A stretch of 64,000 bases of DNA from Pontibacter ramchanderi (lineage in GTDB: Bacteria; Bacteroidota; Bacteroidia; Cytophagales; Hymenobacteraceae). The position numbers and the translations under genes are program-made. The notes under the pieces were generated by a model that was not told the DNA's origin, made no database searches, and saw only the letters and a list, made by a program, of their open reading frames with translations. The stretch lies in the NCBI RefSeq assembly GCF_002846395.1, contig NZ_PJMU01000001.1:682001-746000 (forward strand), in the 5' to 3' direction. Positions 55,352 through 63,190 of this stretch are shown one piece after another (position 1 is the first letter of the stretch; the number at the start of each line of letters is the position of its first letter).

Positions 55352-56491
55352 ATGAAAAAAATAAAGACCACCGCCGCAAAAGCCGTTTTGAAAGCCGAAG
55401 AAAAGTTTGATACCCTGACCTTTAACTTGCGTCGCAAGCTGAACATGTTCGGTCCGCTGCACATCATGGCCTACCGCAGCTATGGCACCCCTACCCGCCT
55501 CTATGTCAAAGGTCGCGTTTTGGTCGACAAAGGCATCACGGTGTCGGAGGAAAACGATTCGCTGTGGGAGAACATCCTGAACATGTATAAACGGTTCAAT
55601 AGCCGCGAGATACCGGGAGCCCGTGTGGAGCTATGCCTCGGTGACCAGAAGCACGAGATCACCACTGATGTAGAAGGATACTTTGTGCTGAACCTCGCCC
55701 CTGAAAAGCCCTTGGTGCTCGACGATATCTGGCACACAATCGATATCACGCTCTCAGAAGCTCCGGTCGACTTTGAAGGTCCGGTTAAAGCGCAGGCGCA
55801 TGTGCTGGTGCCGCCACCCGATGCTGAGTACGGCATCATTAGCGACATCGACGACACCATTGTGCGAACGGGCGCTACCAGTCTGATGCAGACCGGCCGA
55901 AACGTGTTGCTCAACAATGCACACTCCCGCATCCCTTTCCACGGGGTGTCCTCCTTCTACAAGTCGCTGCAACTAGGCCGGAACGGCAAGCGCAACAACC
56001 CCTTTTTCTATGTTTCGAGCAGTCCCTGGAACACCTACGATTTACTCTATCATTTTCTGGAACTGAACGAGATTCCGCAAGGGCCGCTCCTGCTTCGCGA
56101 TTTTGGAATAGACGAGAGCAAGCTCGGTGCCTCCGACCACATGAGCCACAAGTACAAGGAGATCGAGAACATTCTGATCACTTACCCGGAGCTGAAGTTT
56201 ATCCTGATCGGAGACAGCGGCCAGCAGGATGCCGAGATATATGCCGAAGTGGTACGAAAACACCCCGGCCGCGTACTGGCCATCTATATCCGGGACGTCA
56301 ACATCGCAAAGCATACCACCAAGGTGGTGAAGATCTTCGACGAATTTAAGGATAGCAAAGAAGTGGAAATGGTACTGGTGAAGGAAACTCTGGAGGCCGC
56401 CGAACACGCTGCGGGTTGTGGTTACATCTTCACGGAGGAACTGCCGGAAATTGCCAAAGAAACCGAAGTGGATGCCGCGGGAGATGAATAG
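55352..56491 (+). CDS. App1-family phosphatase (DUF2183), putative phosphatidate phosphatase
   Basis: This 379-aa protein resembles yeast App1, a phosphatidate phosphatase. The HAD-like catalytic motif DIDDTIVRTGAT (about 169-180) has the DxDxT pattern, followed by FYVSSSPWNTYDLLYHFLEL, LGASDHMSHKYKEIENIL and FILIGDSGQQDAEIYAEVV. The N-terminal 150 residues form a beta-rich region (TPTRLYVKGRVLVDKG) typical of the bacterial members. It is cytoplasmic, with no signal peptide. The likely role is phospholipid turnover. It converges on the 56579-57073 gene across a repeat-like junction. Confidence 0.85.
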   Translation: MKKIKTTAAKAVLKAEEKFDTLTFNLRRKLNMFGPLHIMAYRSYGTPTRLYVKGRVLVDKGITVSEENDSLWENILNMYKRFNSREIPGARVELCLGDQKHEITTDVEGYFVLNLAPEKPLVLDDIWHTIDITLSEAPVDFEGPVKAQAHVLVPPPDAEYGIISDIDDTIVRTGATSLMQTGRNVLLNNAHSRIPFHGVSSFYKSLQLGRNGKRNNPFFYVSSSPWNTYDLLYHFLELNEIPQGPLLLRDFGIDESKLGASDHMSHKYKEIENILITYPELKFILIGDSGQQDAEIYAEVVRKHPGRVLAIYIRDVNIAKHTTKVVKIFDEFKDSKEVEMVLVKETLEAAEHAAGCGYIFTEELPEIAKETEVDAAGDE

Positions 56492-56504
56492 AAGTTGGGA
56501 AGTT

Positions 56505-56578
56505 AAAAAAGTAGAAAGTTAGAAAGTGACGCCTTGAGACAACCAACTTTCTAACTTTTGACTTCTCACCTTTCTAAC
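56505..56578. repeat. AAAGTTAG/CTAACTTT inverted repeat at a convergent gene junction
   Basis: AGTAGAAAGTTAGAAAGT (from about 56509) is followed by ACTTTCTAACTTTTGACTT and another CTTTCTAAC, giving an imperfect hairpin. It matches the repeat at 49661-49686 and abuts the stop codon of the minus-strand gene in the same way. Confidence 0.65.
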
Positions 56579-57073
56579 TCAACTAGAATGGTCTGCTACA
56601 ATTTTCCAGCCTTCCGGGAAGCGCTTGAGGATGATGGAGAAGTGGCCCTGGAGATCACCTAGTTGGGCTTCCCGCTGCAAGTGCCATTTCCCTACCACCA
56701 GCATGTGGTCGGCGGCCAAGTGGCGCATCTCTTTCAGGTCGAATGTCAATCGGCCCATCGCTGCCGGGTCGGGGTAGCTTTTGCGGTAATTGTCGAGGGT
56801 CTTCTGCCAGCCATAGGTCAGGCCACTCTTTCCCACAAACAACAGCGAATCCGACTTCCAGTAGTCCTGCATGAAGCAGTCGAGGTTGCCCTGGCTCCAG
56901 CAGGCTGATTGCGAGGCCAGCATATCGCGTACCTGTGCTTCTGCAGTGGCTGCATCGTGCTGGGCTGGAGCGTTTGCGTTGCGCGTTAGCTGCCTTTCTT
57001 CCTGCTGCTTGCAGCCTGCGAAGGTAATCCCTATACCTAGTAATAGGGTGATTATCAACTTATTTCTTTTCAT
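56579..57073 (-). CDS. NTF2-like (DUF4440/SnoaL-type) lipoprotein
   Basis: This 164-aa protein starts at the inner ATG (57073, MKRNKLIITLLLGIG), because it then begins with a lipoprotein signal ending FAGC (Cys about 20). The mature part is a single cone-shaped NTF2-like domain (QVRDMLASQSACWSQGNLDC, FMQDYWKSDSLLFVG, GHFSIILKRFPEGWKIVADH). These domains bind small ligands or have been recruited as enzymes; no catalytic set can be assigned. It overlaps the mtgA 3' end by 14 bp, so the two are co-expressed. A link to wall synthesis is only an inference from position. Confidence 0.8.
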   Translation of the reverse strand: MKRNKLIITLLLGIGITFAGCKQQEERQLTRNANAPAQHDAATAEAQVRDMLASQSACWSQGNLDCFMQDYWKSDSLLFVGKSGLTYGWQKTLDNYRKSYPDPAAMGRLTFDLKEMRHLAADHMLVVGKWHLQREAQLGDLQGHFSIILKRFPEGWKIVADHSS

Positions 57074-57797
57074 CTTTCTCAGGAAGTATGGTTTTGATGT
57101 ATGTAGTGCCACCTAGTCGGCCCATAGCGCGGGCGATGCGGTACTGCCGCCCCATTACATAAGCCGAAGGCCGACCGGCATTGTAGCGGATTGGGTTTGG
57201 AAGAACCGCCGCCAAACGGGCTGCCTCTTGTCGCCCAACCTTAGCGGCCGGTTTTTTAAAATATTTCTGGGAAGCCGCCTCTACACCAAACACCCCATCT
57301 CCCATTTCGGCAATATTCAGGTATACCTCCAGTATACGCTGTTTGCCCCAAAGCACCTCGATCAGAAAAGTAAAGTAGGCTTCTACCGCCTTGCGCAGGT
57401 AACTGCGGCCGTGCCACAGAAAAACGTTCTTGGCCACCTGCTGGCTAATGGTGCTGCCCCCCCTGATGTTCTTCCCTTTCTGATTGCGCTTAAACGCATC
57501 GGCGATGGCATCAAAGTCGAAGCCGCTGTGCTCCAGGAAGAGCTGGTCCTCGGACGCCACAACGGCCAGCGGCAACTGCTCCGACATCTCCTCTAACGGA
57601 ACGTAGGTATACCTGATCGCGGCTTCCGACCGCTGCGCGGTCCCGGCCTCCGCACGGCGTTTCACCATATGCAAGGTTACAGGCGGTGCCACCCAACGGT
57701 ATACCAACACCCACAGCACACTCAGGAGCACGAGGCTCAGCAAAAGCTTTGTGACGATAAGCCTGATCTCACGAAAGCCCAGCCGTTTTTTCTTCAT
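57060..57797 (-). CDS. mtgA: Monofunctional biosynthetic peptidoglycan transglycosylase
   Basis: This 245-aa inner-membrane glycosyltransferase of family 51 polymerises lipid II into glycan strands. The ATG at 57797 (MKKKRLGFREIRL) puts the single membrane helix (KLLLSLVLLSVLWVLVYRWV) at about 16-36. The open frame extends upstream but those residues do not belong to the family and precede the promoter. Motifs are ASEDQLFLEHSGFD (catalytic Glu), GGSTISQQVAKNVFL, RKAVEAYFTFLIEVLWGKQR, YLNIAEMGDGVFGVEAAS and AVLPNP. All are present. A consensus promoter lies directly upstream. Confidence 0.93.
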   Translation of the reverse strand: MKKKRLGFREIRLIVTKLLLSLVLLSVLWVLVYRWVAPPVTLHMVKRRAEAGTAQRSEAAIRYTYVPLEEMSEQLPLAVVASEDQLFLEHSGFDFDAIADAFKRNQKGKNIRGGSTISQQVAKNVFLWHGRSYLRKAVEAYFTFLIEVLWGKQRILEVYLNIAEMGDGVFGVEAASQKYFKKPAAKVGRQEAARLAAVLPNPIRYNAGRPSAYVMGRQYRIARAMGRLGGTTYIKTILPEKDEKK

Positions 57798-57821
57798 TTT
57801 AAGCGCTTGAAAATAAGTGCG

Positions 57822-57851
57822 CAAAGCTAAGTGTTTTGGCTCATAATGCAA
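57822..57851 (-). promoter_or_regulatory. Promoter of mtgA
   Basis: TTG (57851-57849), a 19-nt spacer and TAGCTTTG (57829-57822) on the minus strand fit the Bacteroidota consensus. The leader would be about 20 nt, which supports the start at 57797. Confidence 0.65.
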
Positions 57852-57955
57852 CAAAAGCAGCCTACCTGAATTGTAATCCTTAACATGGCTCTGAACATAC
57901 CCGTATTGCGTATACAAAACCGCTACTTGCCTGTTATACTACTAAAGAACAAACC

Positions 57956-58591
57956 ATGCAAAAGTATTTACCTTTGTTTCCTCTGAATATTGTGGTCTTC
58001 CCGGGCGAGAAACTGAACCTGCACATCTTCGAACCCCGCTACAAGCAACTGGTCTACGATTGCATTGAAAGTGGTGGCACCTTTGGTATACCTACCTACA
58101 TTAACAACGGCGTGGGCATGTATGGTACCGAGATCAAGTTGCTGCAGGTCGAGAAAAAATACGAAACTGGCGAAATGGACATACGCACACAGGGCATCGG
58201 CATTTTTAAAATACTGGAGTTCGATCGGCAGGCACCTGGCAGGCTGTATGCCGGCGGTCAGGTGGAGGAAGTTGAAAACCTGGCCGACGAGGACATTGTC
58301 ACCAAAGAGCAAATACGCGAGAAATTGCAAGAACTGTATACAGCCCTGGGTATAAGCAGCATCCTGATGGACCTACCTGATAACTTCTCCTCCTACGACA
58401 TTGCCCACCACCTGGGCCTTAACACAGAGCAGGAGTATACCTTGCTGCAATGCAACAGCGAAGCCCTACGACAGGAAATGATCCTGCAGCACCTGCTCCA
58501 GGTGCTGCCTATTGTAACCGAGACGGAGCGACTGAAGGAGCGCGTAAAGCTCAACGGCCATTTTAAAAACCTTACACCACCCAACTTCTAA
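57956..58591 (+). CDS. Lon substrate-binding (LON N-terminal) domain protein
   Basis: This 211-aa protein consists of the N-terminal LON domain without the protease part. The segment LPLFPLNIVVFPGEKLNLHI and FEPRYKQLVYDCIESGGTFG is characteristic. Stand-alone LON domains are widespread but uncharacterised in bacteria; a role in peptide or substrate recognition is assumed by analogy with Lon. Its stop overlaps the start of the metallophosphoesterase gene (TAATG), so the two are translated together. Confidence 0.88.
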   Translation: MQKYLPLFPLNIVVFPGEKLNLHIFEPRYKQLVYDCIESGGTFGIPTYINNGVGMYGTEIKLLQVEKKYETGEMDIRTQGIGIFKILEFDRQAPGRLYAGGQVEEVENLADEDIVTKEQIREKLQELYTALGISSILMDLPDNFSSYDIAHHLGLNTEQEYTLLQCNSEALRQEMILQHLLQVLPIVTETERLKERVKLNGHFKNLTPPNF

Positions 58592-59820
58592 TGCTGCTAT
58601 ACTTTCTGATCATACCAACTGTGCTGTTTTTAGTTTTTGGGCTGTTCAGTTATTGGCAGGAGCTCAAGTACCGCAATAAGCCTTTCTACAGACTATCGGA
58701 TGTGGGTTGGCGCAAATGCCTGCCGAAGCCAGAGGCCAAACTAGTACACAGCATCGCTTTTATGGGCGACATCGGCTACGTGGCCATTGATGGTACAGAC
58801 CCTGTTATGCGGCTTCTGGAGGAATGGCAGCAGAATACGGGCCCCGATGGTAGCGTCCTGTTTCTGGGTGATAACCTATACCCTGTCGGGCTACCCGCCG
58901 AAACGCACCGCCACTACCCGGCCGCCAAGGCGCGACTCGATTTTCTACTGCAGCAGATGGGGGCTTACGCAGGTCGTAAGATTTTTCTGAGCGGTAACCA
59001 CGACTGGAACAAGGGCCGCCACAACGGACTGGAGTATGTGCTGCGGCAGGAGCAATACGTTGTCGAAACCCTTCAGGACGAGAACAGTTACCTGCCCCGC
59101 CACGGCTGCCCTGGTCCGGAAGCCATCCAGTTGGCCGAAGGACTGCTCCTGGTCATCATCAATACGCAATGGTGGGTACAGCGGGGCGAAAAGCCGATAG
59201 GCAGAGCGCAGGGCTGCCCCTATGATGACATCGAAGAATTTTTTCTGCGCCTGAACAAAATCCTGCGCCGAAATAAACACCAGCGCGTTGTAGTGGCCGC
59301 ACATCACCCGCTTTACAGCAATGCCCTGCACGGTGGCAAGTTCACAATCAAACAGCACATATTTCCGCTCACGGCTGCTCATAAGCGTTTCTACATCCCC
59401 TTGCCAATTTTCGGTTCACTATACCCGTTTTACCGTAAACTCTTCGGCGCTTACGAAGACATGTCGCACCGAAAATACCGCAAGATGCGCAAACGCCTGC
59501 TCCGTATCTTTCACCAGTATAGCAACATTGTGTATGTGGCTGGCCACGACCATAACCTGCAGCATTTCGAGGTGCGTGACAACCACTACATCGTGAGCGG
59601 CTCCGGCAGCAAAACCTCATTCGTAAAAAAGGGTGGTAAAGCAACTTTCACGCTGGAGCAACGGGGCTTCTTTGTACTTAACTATTACGACACAGGTGAG
59701 GTATGGATAGAGGCGCTGGCTGTTCCGGAAGGAGAAACTGCTTCAATGCCCGGCACGGTCGTCTTCAGAAAAGAACTCGCTTCCGTTCCTCTTCCAAAGG
59801 AACAGACGCAGCAGGTATAG
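58591..59820 (+). CDS. Membrane-anchored calcineurin-like metallophosphoesterase
   Basis: This 409-aa protein has an N-terminal membrane anchor (FLIIPTVLFLVFGLFSYW) and a calcineurin-like domain. Five metal motifs are visible: MGDIG, FLGDNLYP, LSGNHDW, AAHHPLYS and AGHDHNLQHF, as expected for a dinuclear phosphoesterase. Substrate is unknown; related enzymes cleave UDP-sugars, phospholipids or phosphoproteins. It overlaps the LON-domain gene by one base. From memory, comparable domains in some Bacteroidota are fused to the region seen in the 48061-49659 lipoprotein, so the two may work on related substrates. Confidence 0.87.
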   Translation: MLLYFLIIPTVLFLVFGLFSYWQELKYRNKPFYRLSDVGWRKCLPKPEAKLVHSIAFMGDIGYVAIDGTDPVMRLLEEWQQNTGPDGSVLFLGDNLYPVGLPAETHRHYPAAKARLDFLLQQMGAYAGRKIFLSGNHDWNKGRHNGLEYVLRQEQYVVETLQDENSYLPRHGCPGPEAIQLAEGLLLVIINTQWWVQRGEKPIGRAQGCPYDDIEEFFLRLNKILRRNKHQRVVVAAHHPLYSNALHGGKFTIKQHIFPLTAAHKRFYIPLPIFGSLYPFYRKLFGAYEDMSHRKYRKMRKRLLRIFHQYSNIVYVAGHDHNLQHFEVRDNHYIVSGSGSKTSFVKKGGKATFTLEQRGFFVLNYYDTGEVWIEALAVPEGETASMPGTVVFRKELASVPLPKEQTQQV

Positions 59821-59828
59821 CCTCTAGA

Positions 59829-60728
59829 TTATTCAGGTATAGGCAGAATCACTTTCAGGCTCTTGGCGTGCATCGTTACTTTAATCTCCTCTCCCAACTC
59901 AGCCGGCTCCCCATCAATATGCACTACCTCATGGTCTACATTGTAAACAGTGGCCCGCCGACAACTGATGCGCCGCGTGTAGATAGAGCCGTCAATGTTG
60001 TCGGTGTACATGCGGTATAGCAAAACCGGCGCAGCAGCTTTGGGGAAGGGCTCTATCAGGCAGATCTCGAATCGGCCGTCGTTCAGGATACCGCTGGGGT
60101 TAATGGCGGCATTGCTGCCAAAGGCATTGGCATTGGCGATCGTTACCATAAAGGCCTCCCCCTCAAAATTCTCGGTATCGGTTTCTATGCGGTAAAACTT
60201 TGGTTCGTACTGAATGTATTCCTGAAGGGCAATCCAGGCGTAGGCGCCCGGCCCGCGCTTATCCCCTTCACAAAAACGCTTTACGACCAGCGCATTGAAA
60301 CCCAGATCGCTTAGATGAATAGATGGATGCCCGTTCAGATCGATGGTATCGATGTTGCGCACCACATGCTCGTGTAGCAGCTGCAGGGCTTCTTCAGTAT
60401 CCTGTGGTATACCTAAGTCTTTTGAGAGTCCGTTGCCGGAGCCAAGCGGTATTATTCCCAAAGGAGTTTGCGTGCCGATCAGCAAAGCCCCGACCAGGCT
60501 AACTGTACCATCTCCACCTACTGCAAATACGGCGTCGTAATTGTCCTGCTCAATGCGCTTCTTTATCTCACCTGCATCATTTTTTCCTGTGGTGCGGTAA
60601 AGGGTGCAGTTAAGCTGATGCTCAGCACATGTAGTCTTTATTTCGTCTTCCAGTTCTTCCTTATCTATATCTCCTGCAATGGGGTTCACCACAAAAAGCA
60701 GGTTGCGGAGTTTCTTTTCTTCTTTCAT
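59829..60728 (-). CDS. Diacylglycerol kinase family (YegS-like) lipid kinase
   Basis: This 299-aa cytosolic lipid kinase has VVNPIAGD, the nucleotide motif GGDGT (71-75), IPLGSGNGLSKDLGI, and the C-terminal beta-sandwich motif with VVHIDGEPAEL. These are the DAGK catalytic-domain signatures seen in YegS, DgkB and sphingosine kinases. The substrate could be diacylglycerol or a long-chain base; the alpha-oxoamine synthase at 13111-14349 makes the latter conceivable. It converges with the metallophosphoesterase gene with 8 bp between stop codons. Confidence 0.88.
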   Translation of the reverse strand: MKEEKKLRNLLFVVNPIAGDIDKEELEDEIKTTCAEHQLNCTLYRTTGKNDAGEIKKRIEQDNYDAVFAVGGDGTVSLVGALLIGTQTPLGIIPLGSGNGLSKDLGIPQDTEEALQLLHEHVVRNIDTIDLNGHPSIHLSDLGFNALVVKRFCEGDKRGPGAYAWIALQEYIQYEPKFYRIETDTENFEGEAFMVTIANANAFGSNAAINPSGILNDGRFEICLIEPFPKAAAPVLLYRMYTDNIDGSIYTRRISCRRATVYNVDHEVVHIDGEPAELGEEIKVTMHAKSLKVILPIPE

Positions 60729-60765
60729 GTAATTGAGTTAGTCTCAGAATGAAGGTGGGTATAGC

Positions 60766-61575
60766 TTATTGTACTAAACCTGCTGGCAGGCCGTTTGGGT
60801 ATTCCTGCTGAATGGCACGCTCTATTTCGGCAATCCGGTTGCCTGGGTTAGGGTGAGTCTGTGTAAACTCGGGACCGCGGGCACCACCGCTGGCCTCTTC
60901 CAATATGCGCATTACCTCTATCATCGCGCGCGGGTCGTAACCGGCCTCGCCTGTAAGGCGCACCGCCAGCTTGTCCGATTCCAACTCGTCTTCACGGCCA
61001 TAGCGCATGTTCATCAGCTTACCGATCATGGCGGCGGCAATGGCACCGGTCTGGGAGGCAGGGTTGTCCGGGTCGTAGGTTGCAATGGCAGCCGCACCGG
61101 TCAGGCCCTGGGTTAGTTTCGCCTTGGCCAATTGCTGTGCAGAGTGCCGCCCCACCACATGCCCGATTTCATGCCCCAGCACCCCGGCCAGTTGCGCCTC
61201 CGAACTCAGCCGGCGGAGCAGGCCCGCCGTGATAAAGATCTGCCCGCCAGGCAAGGCAAAGGCATTAACAGTCTCTTCATCGGCCAGCAAATGAAAATCG
61301 AACTTGTAGGGTGTTTCGCTCACGCGGGTGCTCTGCACAAGGCGCTGCCCAATTGCATTTACTTCGGCCCTTGCCTGCTCGTCTGGATGAAGTCCTCCGT
61401 ATTGGGAGGCCATTTGTGGGGCAGCCTGCAGGCCCAAGGCTATCTCCTGCTCCACCGTCATATCGACGTGCTGCATCTGGCCGGTAAACTCATTCTCCTG
61501 CCTGTTGCACCAGTATGTAACCAGCGACACGGCCGCGATCAGGATGGCGATGATAAATTTTACGATTCCTCTCAT
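60766..61575 (-). CDS. M48 family metallopeptidase, membrane-anchored
   Basis: This 269-aa protease starts at ATG 61575 (MRGIVKFIIAILIAAVSLV), so that the N-terminal helix acts as signal anchor. A longer frame to 61641 adds 22 residues without hydrophobic character and is rejected. The domain shows NAFALPGGQIFITAGLL, the zinc site H135-EIG-H139 (AGVLGHEIGHVVGRHS), the distal Glu region DELESDKLAVRLTGEAGYDP and THPNPGNRIAEIE. It lies 38 bp upstream of the lipid kinase gene on the same strand. It is a paralog of the M48 lipoprotein at 54460-55296 and probably acts in periplasmic protein quality control. Confidence 0.9.
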   Translation of the reverse strand: MRGIVKFIIAILIAAVSLVTYWCNRQENEFTGQMQHVDMTVEQEIALGLQAAPQMASQYGGLHPDEQARAEVNAIGQRLVQSTRVSETPYKFDFHLLADEETVNAFALPGGQIFITAGLLRRLSSEAQLAGVLGHEIGHVVGRHSAQQLAKAKLTQGLTGAAAIATYDPDNPASQTGAIAAAMIGKLMNMRYGREDELESDKLAVRLTGEAGYDPRAMIEVMRILEEASGGARGPEFTQTHPNPGNRIAEIERAIQQEYPNGLPAGLVQ

Positions 61576-61835
61576 TCTATTTCTATAACTACATGTCTCT
61601 TTAATTAAACGCTGCGCAACGTCATATCCACAGCCAGTCACTTATCATCGTGACGGTATGATTCGCACCTTCATATACTTTCAACGCCGTAAAAAGTATA
61701 CGCAGATATCCTTAAAATATAAGAGCGCACAACAAAGGAAGCGTTATAGAACATATAAATAGTCACCCTATTTTATATGATTTTCGTAATACACTAAAAT
61801 CGCTGGAAAAGCAGCTTCAATTAAAACTGAAAATT

Positions 61836-62033
61836 ATGAATATGAAAAGAACATTCGGTGCCATTCTGACCATATTAGGTATAGTGGGCATCATCTGGGG
61901 GGCTTATGCTTTCGTGATGGGAGGCGACGGAGCCGCTATCGGCCAGTACACTGCCGTTGTGCCTTTTATTGTTGGCCTTATCTTCTTCTTTGCAGGCATC
62001 AACCTGGTAAAAACAACAAAGGACCAGACTTAA
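61836..62033 (+). CDS. Small two-helix membrane protein (DUF3185-like)
   Basis: This 65-aa protein has two hydrophobic helices (FGAILTILGIVGIIWGAYAF, VVPFIVGLIFFFAGINLV) separated by a Gly-rich turn (MGGDGAAIGQY) and a short polar tail (KTTKDQT). A second ATG lies two codons in. Small proteins like this are common in Bacteroidota; function is unknown. It ends at a strong bidirectional terminator. Confidence 0.75.
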   Translation: MNMKRTFGAILTILGIVGIIWGAYAFVMGGDGAAIGQYTAVVPFIVGLIFFFAGINLVKTTKDQT

Positions 62034-62048
62034 AAACAGATCCCGCTT

Positions 62049-62093
62049 AAAGCAAAAAAGCCACGCCTTTACCAGGCGTGGCTTTTTTGCTTT
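62049..62093. terminator. Bidirectional terminator with a perfect 20-bp stem
   Basis: The arms 62049-62068 and 62074-62093 are exact complements around a 5-nt loop, with A6/T6 tracts in the stem. It lies between the small membrane protein gene and the convergent L,D-transpeptidase gene. Confidence 0.93.
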
Positions 62094-62105
62094 ATTTTTG
62101 ACTGC

Positions 62106-62921
62106 CTATCCGTTCAGGGGCAAAGTCTCCTGAAGCGAGGCAAAACCTTCGACCGCTCTCTCTGTGTTCAGGTAGTCAGAAGTATAGTTCTTGTCTGCGC
62201 TGTGGATGTATAGCACCGTGTTATTCTTGATCAGTTCAATCACATCGCCGGAAATGGCACGCGGCACGGCAGGGCAACCCAAGCTACGACCCAGGCGGCC
62301 GTACTGCTTCACAAAATCCTCGCTCACATAGTCTGCCCCATGCAACACGATGGCGCGCTCCATGGCTTTGGAGTTGAACTGCTCGTCCATACCTGCCAGA
62401 CGCAAGGAAAGGCCATGTTTGCCATAATAGGTTTTATCTGTCAGGTAAAAGCCCATGCTGCTCATGTTGGAATTGGGCTCATTCGAAAATTTCTCTGCTT
62501 TTACATTACCAGTATTGCGACCGTGCGCCACCAGATTGTTGTAAACCACTTTGCCGGCATCGAGATCAATGATCCACATGCGCTTCAGGTTGCTAGGCTT
62601 CGTAAAGTCTACTACTGTCAGAATCTGCTTGTCGGCTGCTGTTAAGGCATCCTGCTTGAAATTGTGGTAACCAGTATAAGCACGCTCAAATACGTTGTAT
62701 GAGAGTCCGGCCTTTTTTAAGCCAGCTCTGTTGTACACCTCCAGCACATGTTCATCAAAAGCGATCTTCTTCTCTGCGAAAGAAAGGTTGGCAAGCGAAG
62801 CAGGGTTTAGAACAGAAGCAGCAGTGCGTGCCATCGGATCTGATTCGTCGTGTCGCGCCCCACCAGGAGTGGCGACCAGCATGAAACTAAGGGCAAAAGA
62901 GGTGACAATGGCTCTTATCAT
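62106..62921 (-). CDS. Murein L,D-transpeptidase catalytic domain family protein
   Basis: This 271-aa secreted protein has an N-terminal signal (AIVTSFALSFMLVATPGG). The YkuD_2-type catalytic domain is marked by His194 in AIVLHGADYVS and Cys216 in GRSLGCPAVP, the nucleophile of L,D-transpeptidases. It would cross-link or modify peptidoglycan 3-3 bonds, or anchor proteins to the wall, in the periplasm. Length is usual for this Bacteroidota/Proteobacteria subgroup. It is a single gene. Confidence 0.88.
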   Translation of the reverse strand: MIRAIVTSFALSFMLVATPGGARHDESDPMARTAASVLNPASLANLSFAEKKIAFDEHVLEVYNRAGLKKAGLSYNVFERAYTGYHNFKQDALTAADKQILTVVDFTKPSNLKRMWIIDLDAGKVVYNNLVAHGRNTGNVKAEKFSNEPNSNMSSMGFYLTDKTYYGKHGLSLRLAGMDEQFNSKAMERAIVLHGADYVSEDFVKQYGRLGRSLGCPAVPRAISGDVIELIKNNTVLYIHSADKNYTSDYLNTERAVEGFASLQETLPLNG

Positions 62922-63190
62922 AGGGTTAGTATTCTTATCAGATTTTACGCAATTACTGTACTAACAGGGAAAAACACAACAATTGTTCCCCCAAACGATG
63001 TTAATGTCCTATTTTTAGGCCCTCATACCGCCTATCGGCCATACTTATTAGCTAAACGTTTGTATACCTGACACTTAGTATACATAGCCATCACAAAATT
63101 TTTCCAGAACCAGTAAACCGATTTATAAATTGCCTCTTTTGCTTGTATGCCTGAGCCGGAAGCTGCAATTTTGAGGTAAGAGAACAGCAC

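Noticed and set aside
57798..57917. N-terminal extension of mtgA by 40 residues
   Set aside because: The extension would run upstream of the consensus promoter at 57822-57851 and place a non-family sequence before the anchor helix.
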